A stretch of 64,000 nucleotides of DNA, taken from positions 1 through 64,000 of the forward strand of contig JAFLRM010000007.1 of NCBI GenBank assembly GCA_022511465.1, in the 5' to 3' direction. Each line of letters starts with the position of its first letter. The first letter of the stretch is position 1. Shown one piece after another: positions 62,781 through 64,000 of this stretch. Below the pieces are notes generated by a model. That model was not told where the DNA came from. It did not search any database and saw nothing but the letters and a program-made list of their open reading frames with translations. The DNA is from Acetatifactor sp. GTDB taxonomy: Bacteria; Bacillota; Clostridia; Lachnospirales; Lachnospiraceae. The position numbers and the translations under genes were made by a program.

Positions 62781-63974
62781 TCACCGGATGCACGCATCCA
62801 GAATCGTTACCATTTCATCAATATTTTCTTTCGTGATGATAAGGGGCGGCACAAAACGGATGATGTCCGCACCTGCATTGATCAGGATCAGGCCCTTCTC
62901 CAGCGCCCTGTTTATGATCTCAGCCACCGGATGGGCAAACACCAGTCCCTGCATCAGGCCGCATCCTCTCCGCTCCAAAATATCCTCATGCTTCGCCGCA
63001 AGCTCCTCCAGACGCTTCTCCAGATAGGGAGCCACCTCCCGCACATGTTCTATTATATGATCCTTTTCAAATAAATCAAGCACTTTTTCCGCCGCAGCAG
63101 CTGCCAGTGGATTGCCGCCGTAGGTAGTGCCGTGGTCGCCCGCTGTCAGAGAATGCTGTCCCACCCTCTCCGTCATCAGGAAAGCTCCCATCGGAACGCC
63201 GCATCCAAGGGCCTTGGCGGTAGTCATGATATCCGGCTTGATGCCGTAGCGCTGCCACGCAAACATATAGCCGGTACGCCCCATGCCGCACTGCACCTCA
63301 TCAAAGATAAGCAAAAGGTCCTTTTCATCGCAGAGAGCACGCACCTTCTTCAAAAAGTCCTCCGTGGCAGGAAAAAGACCTCCCTCCCCCTGTACGGGCT
63401 CCAGCATGATCGCGCAGGTTTTGTCTGTCACTTGGGCAAGCACGCTGTCAAAATCGTTCAGATCCGCAAACTTGATGTGCCCGATCATGGGTTCAAAGGG
63501 TTCGCGGTATTTCACATTGCCGGTCACAGAGAGCGCGCCCATAGTTCTCCCGTGGAAGGAGTGATTCATGGCAATGATCTCATGGTCGGTAGTGCCGTCC
63601 TTCAGATAGGCATACTTGCGGGCTGCCTTGATAGCACCTTCGTTGGCCTCCGCACCGGAGTTGGTGAAAAAAACTCTGTCCATGCCTGAGGCTTTCTTAA
63701 TCTTTTTTGCGGCCTCGATGGCAGGCACATTATAATAATAGTTGGAGGTGTGGATCAGCTTATCGATCTGCCCTTTCAGCGCATCGTTGTATTCCTTGTT
63801 ATTGTAGCCCAACGCGAACACTGCAATACCCGCCACAAAGTCAAGGTATTTTTTTCCATCAGTGTCGTAAAGATACACGCCGTTACCCTTTTCCAGCACG
63901 ATCTGATAACGGTTGTAAGTGTGAAGCAGAGCGTTCTCCGCCTCCTCGATATAGGCTTTCATCGTTTCACTCAT
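62781..63974 (-). CDS. argD: Acetylornithine aminotransferase
   Basis: ArgD is a PLP enzyme that interconverts N-acetylornithine and N-acetylglutamate semialdehyde in arginine synthesis. The 397-residue class III aminotransferase has YNRYQIVLEKGNGVYLYDTDGKKYLDFVAGIAV, FFTNSGAEANEGAIKAARK, FHGRTMGALSVTG, LIFDEVQCGMGRTG and the PLP lysine in MTTAKALGCGVPMGA. The length and the ends look complete. The ribosome site GAGG lies 8 bases before the ATG. Upstream neighbours lie outside the window; the other arg genes may be there. Confidence 0.93.
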   Translation of the reverse strand: MSETMKAYIEEAENALLHTYNRYQIVLEKGNGVYLYDTDGKKYLDFVAGIAVFALGYNNKEYNDALKGQIDKLIHTSNYYYNVPAIEAAKKIKKASGMDRVFFTNSGAEANEGAIKAARKYAYLKDGTTDHEIIAMNHSFHGRTMGALSVTGNVKYREPFEPMIGHIKFADLNDFDSVLAQVTDKTCAIMLEPVQGEGGLFPATEDFLKKVRALCDEKDLLLIFDEVQCGMGRTGYMFAWQRYGIKPDIMTTAKALGCGVPMGAFLMTERVGQHSLTAGDHGTTYGGNPLAAAAAEKVLDLFEKDHIIEHVREVAPYLEKRLEELAAKHEDILERRGCGLMQGLVFAHPVAEIINRALEKGLILINAGADIIRFVPPLIITKENIDEMVTILDACIR

Positions 63975-64000
63975 AATAAATTCCTCGTTTTCTATTTAAG

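Overview
The window looks like a chromosomal segment of a gut-type Lachnospiraceae (Clostridia, Bacillota). This is inferred from the set of protein families: single-chain PurL, Clostridia-style QueH, WalRK with a GerMN lipoprotein, IorAB, MscL with a zinc ribbon, and several small membrane proteins I associate with Lachnospiraceae. Strong AGGAGG ribosome sites and near-consensus sigma-A promoters fit as well. No rRNA, CRISPR array, complete transposon or phage was seen. Nearly all large genes are on the minus strand. The plus-strand genes are a few single units with their own promoters.

Layout. 1-14.9 kb: tRNA-Val end, argS, queH, superoxide dismutase, the carAB operon, a YbjQ/HDOD cluster, purL, a TetR regulator and a small unknown gene. 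15-18.2 kb: a 759-residue cyclic-nucleotide-binding-domain protein (plus), a highly structured candidate small RNA with a near-consensus promoter, a small unknown protein and tRNA-Trp. 18.2-22.9 kb: an AT-rich accessory island just downstream of tRNA-Trp. It holds a 144-bp inverted-repeat element that looks like an internally deleted insertion sequence, a 924-residue NACHT-like NTPase with C-terminal pentapeptide repeats (candidate anti-phage gene), a possible toxin-like peptide with a very strong terminator, and a response regulator with an HD-GYP output. 22.9-32.4 kb: a DHH phosphoesterase, a TIR-TM-WD40 gene broken by one in-frame amber codon, radA, a small conserved protein, and clpC in an operon with a GntR regulator.

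32.5-44.4 kb: an SH3 membrane protein, a zinc-ribbon protein, the purE-purM-purN-purD operon, an M29-type aminopeptidase with a long N-terminal extension, two small membrane proteins (one only 50 residues), pyrE, a Sel1-repeat protein and a polyprenyl diphosphate synthase. 44.4-53.8 kb: a metal-dependent hydrolase, an AMP-forming acyl-CoA ligase with iorA and iorB, pyrF, a TPR lipoprotein, mscL and holA. 53.8-64 kb: a small divergent regulator unit, comEC, a GerMN lipoprotein coupled to a WalK/WalR-type system, a ComEA-like lipoprotein, a DMT-family membrane protein, a solute-binding protein and argD.

Themes. Pyrimidine (carAB, pyrE, pyrF), purine (purL, purEMND) and arginine (argD, carAB, argS) genes are spread over several transcription units. 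The ligase-iorA-iorB unit points to fermentation of aromatic amino acids through arylpyruvates. The most unusual content is the island at 18.2-22.9 kb, the interrupted TIR gene, the candidate RNA near 17.4 kb and the GntR-clpC unit with its operator.
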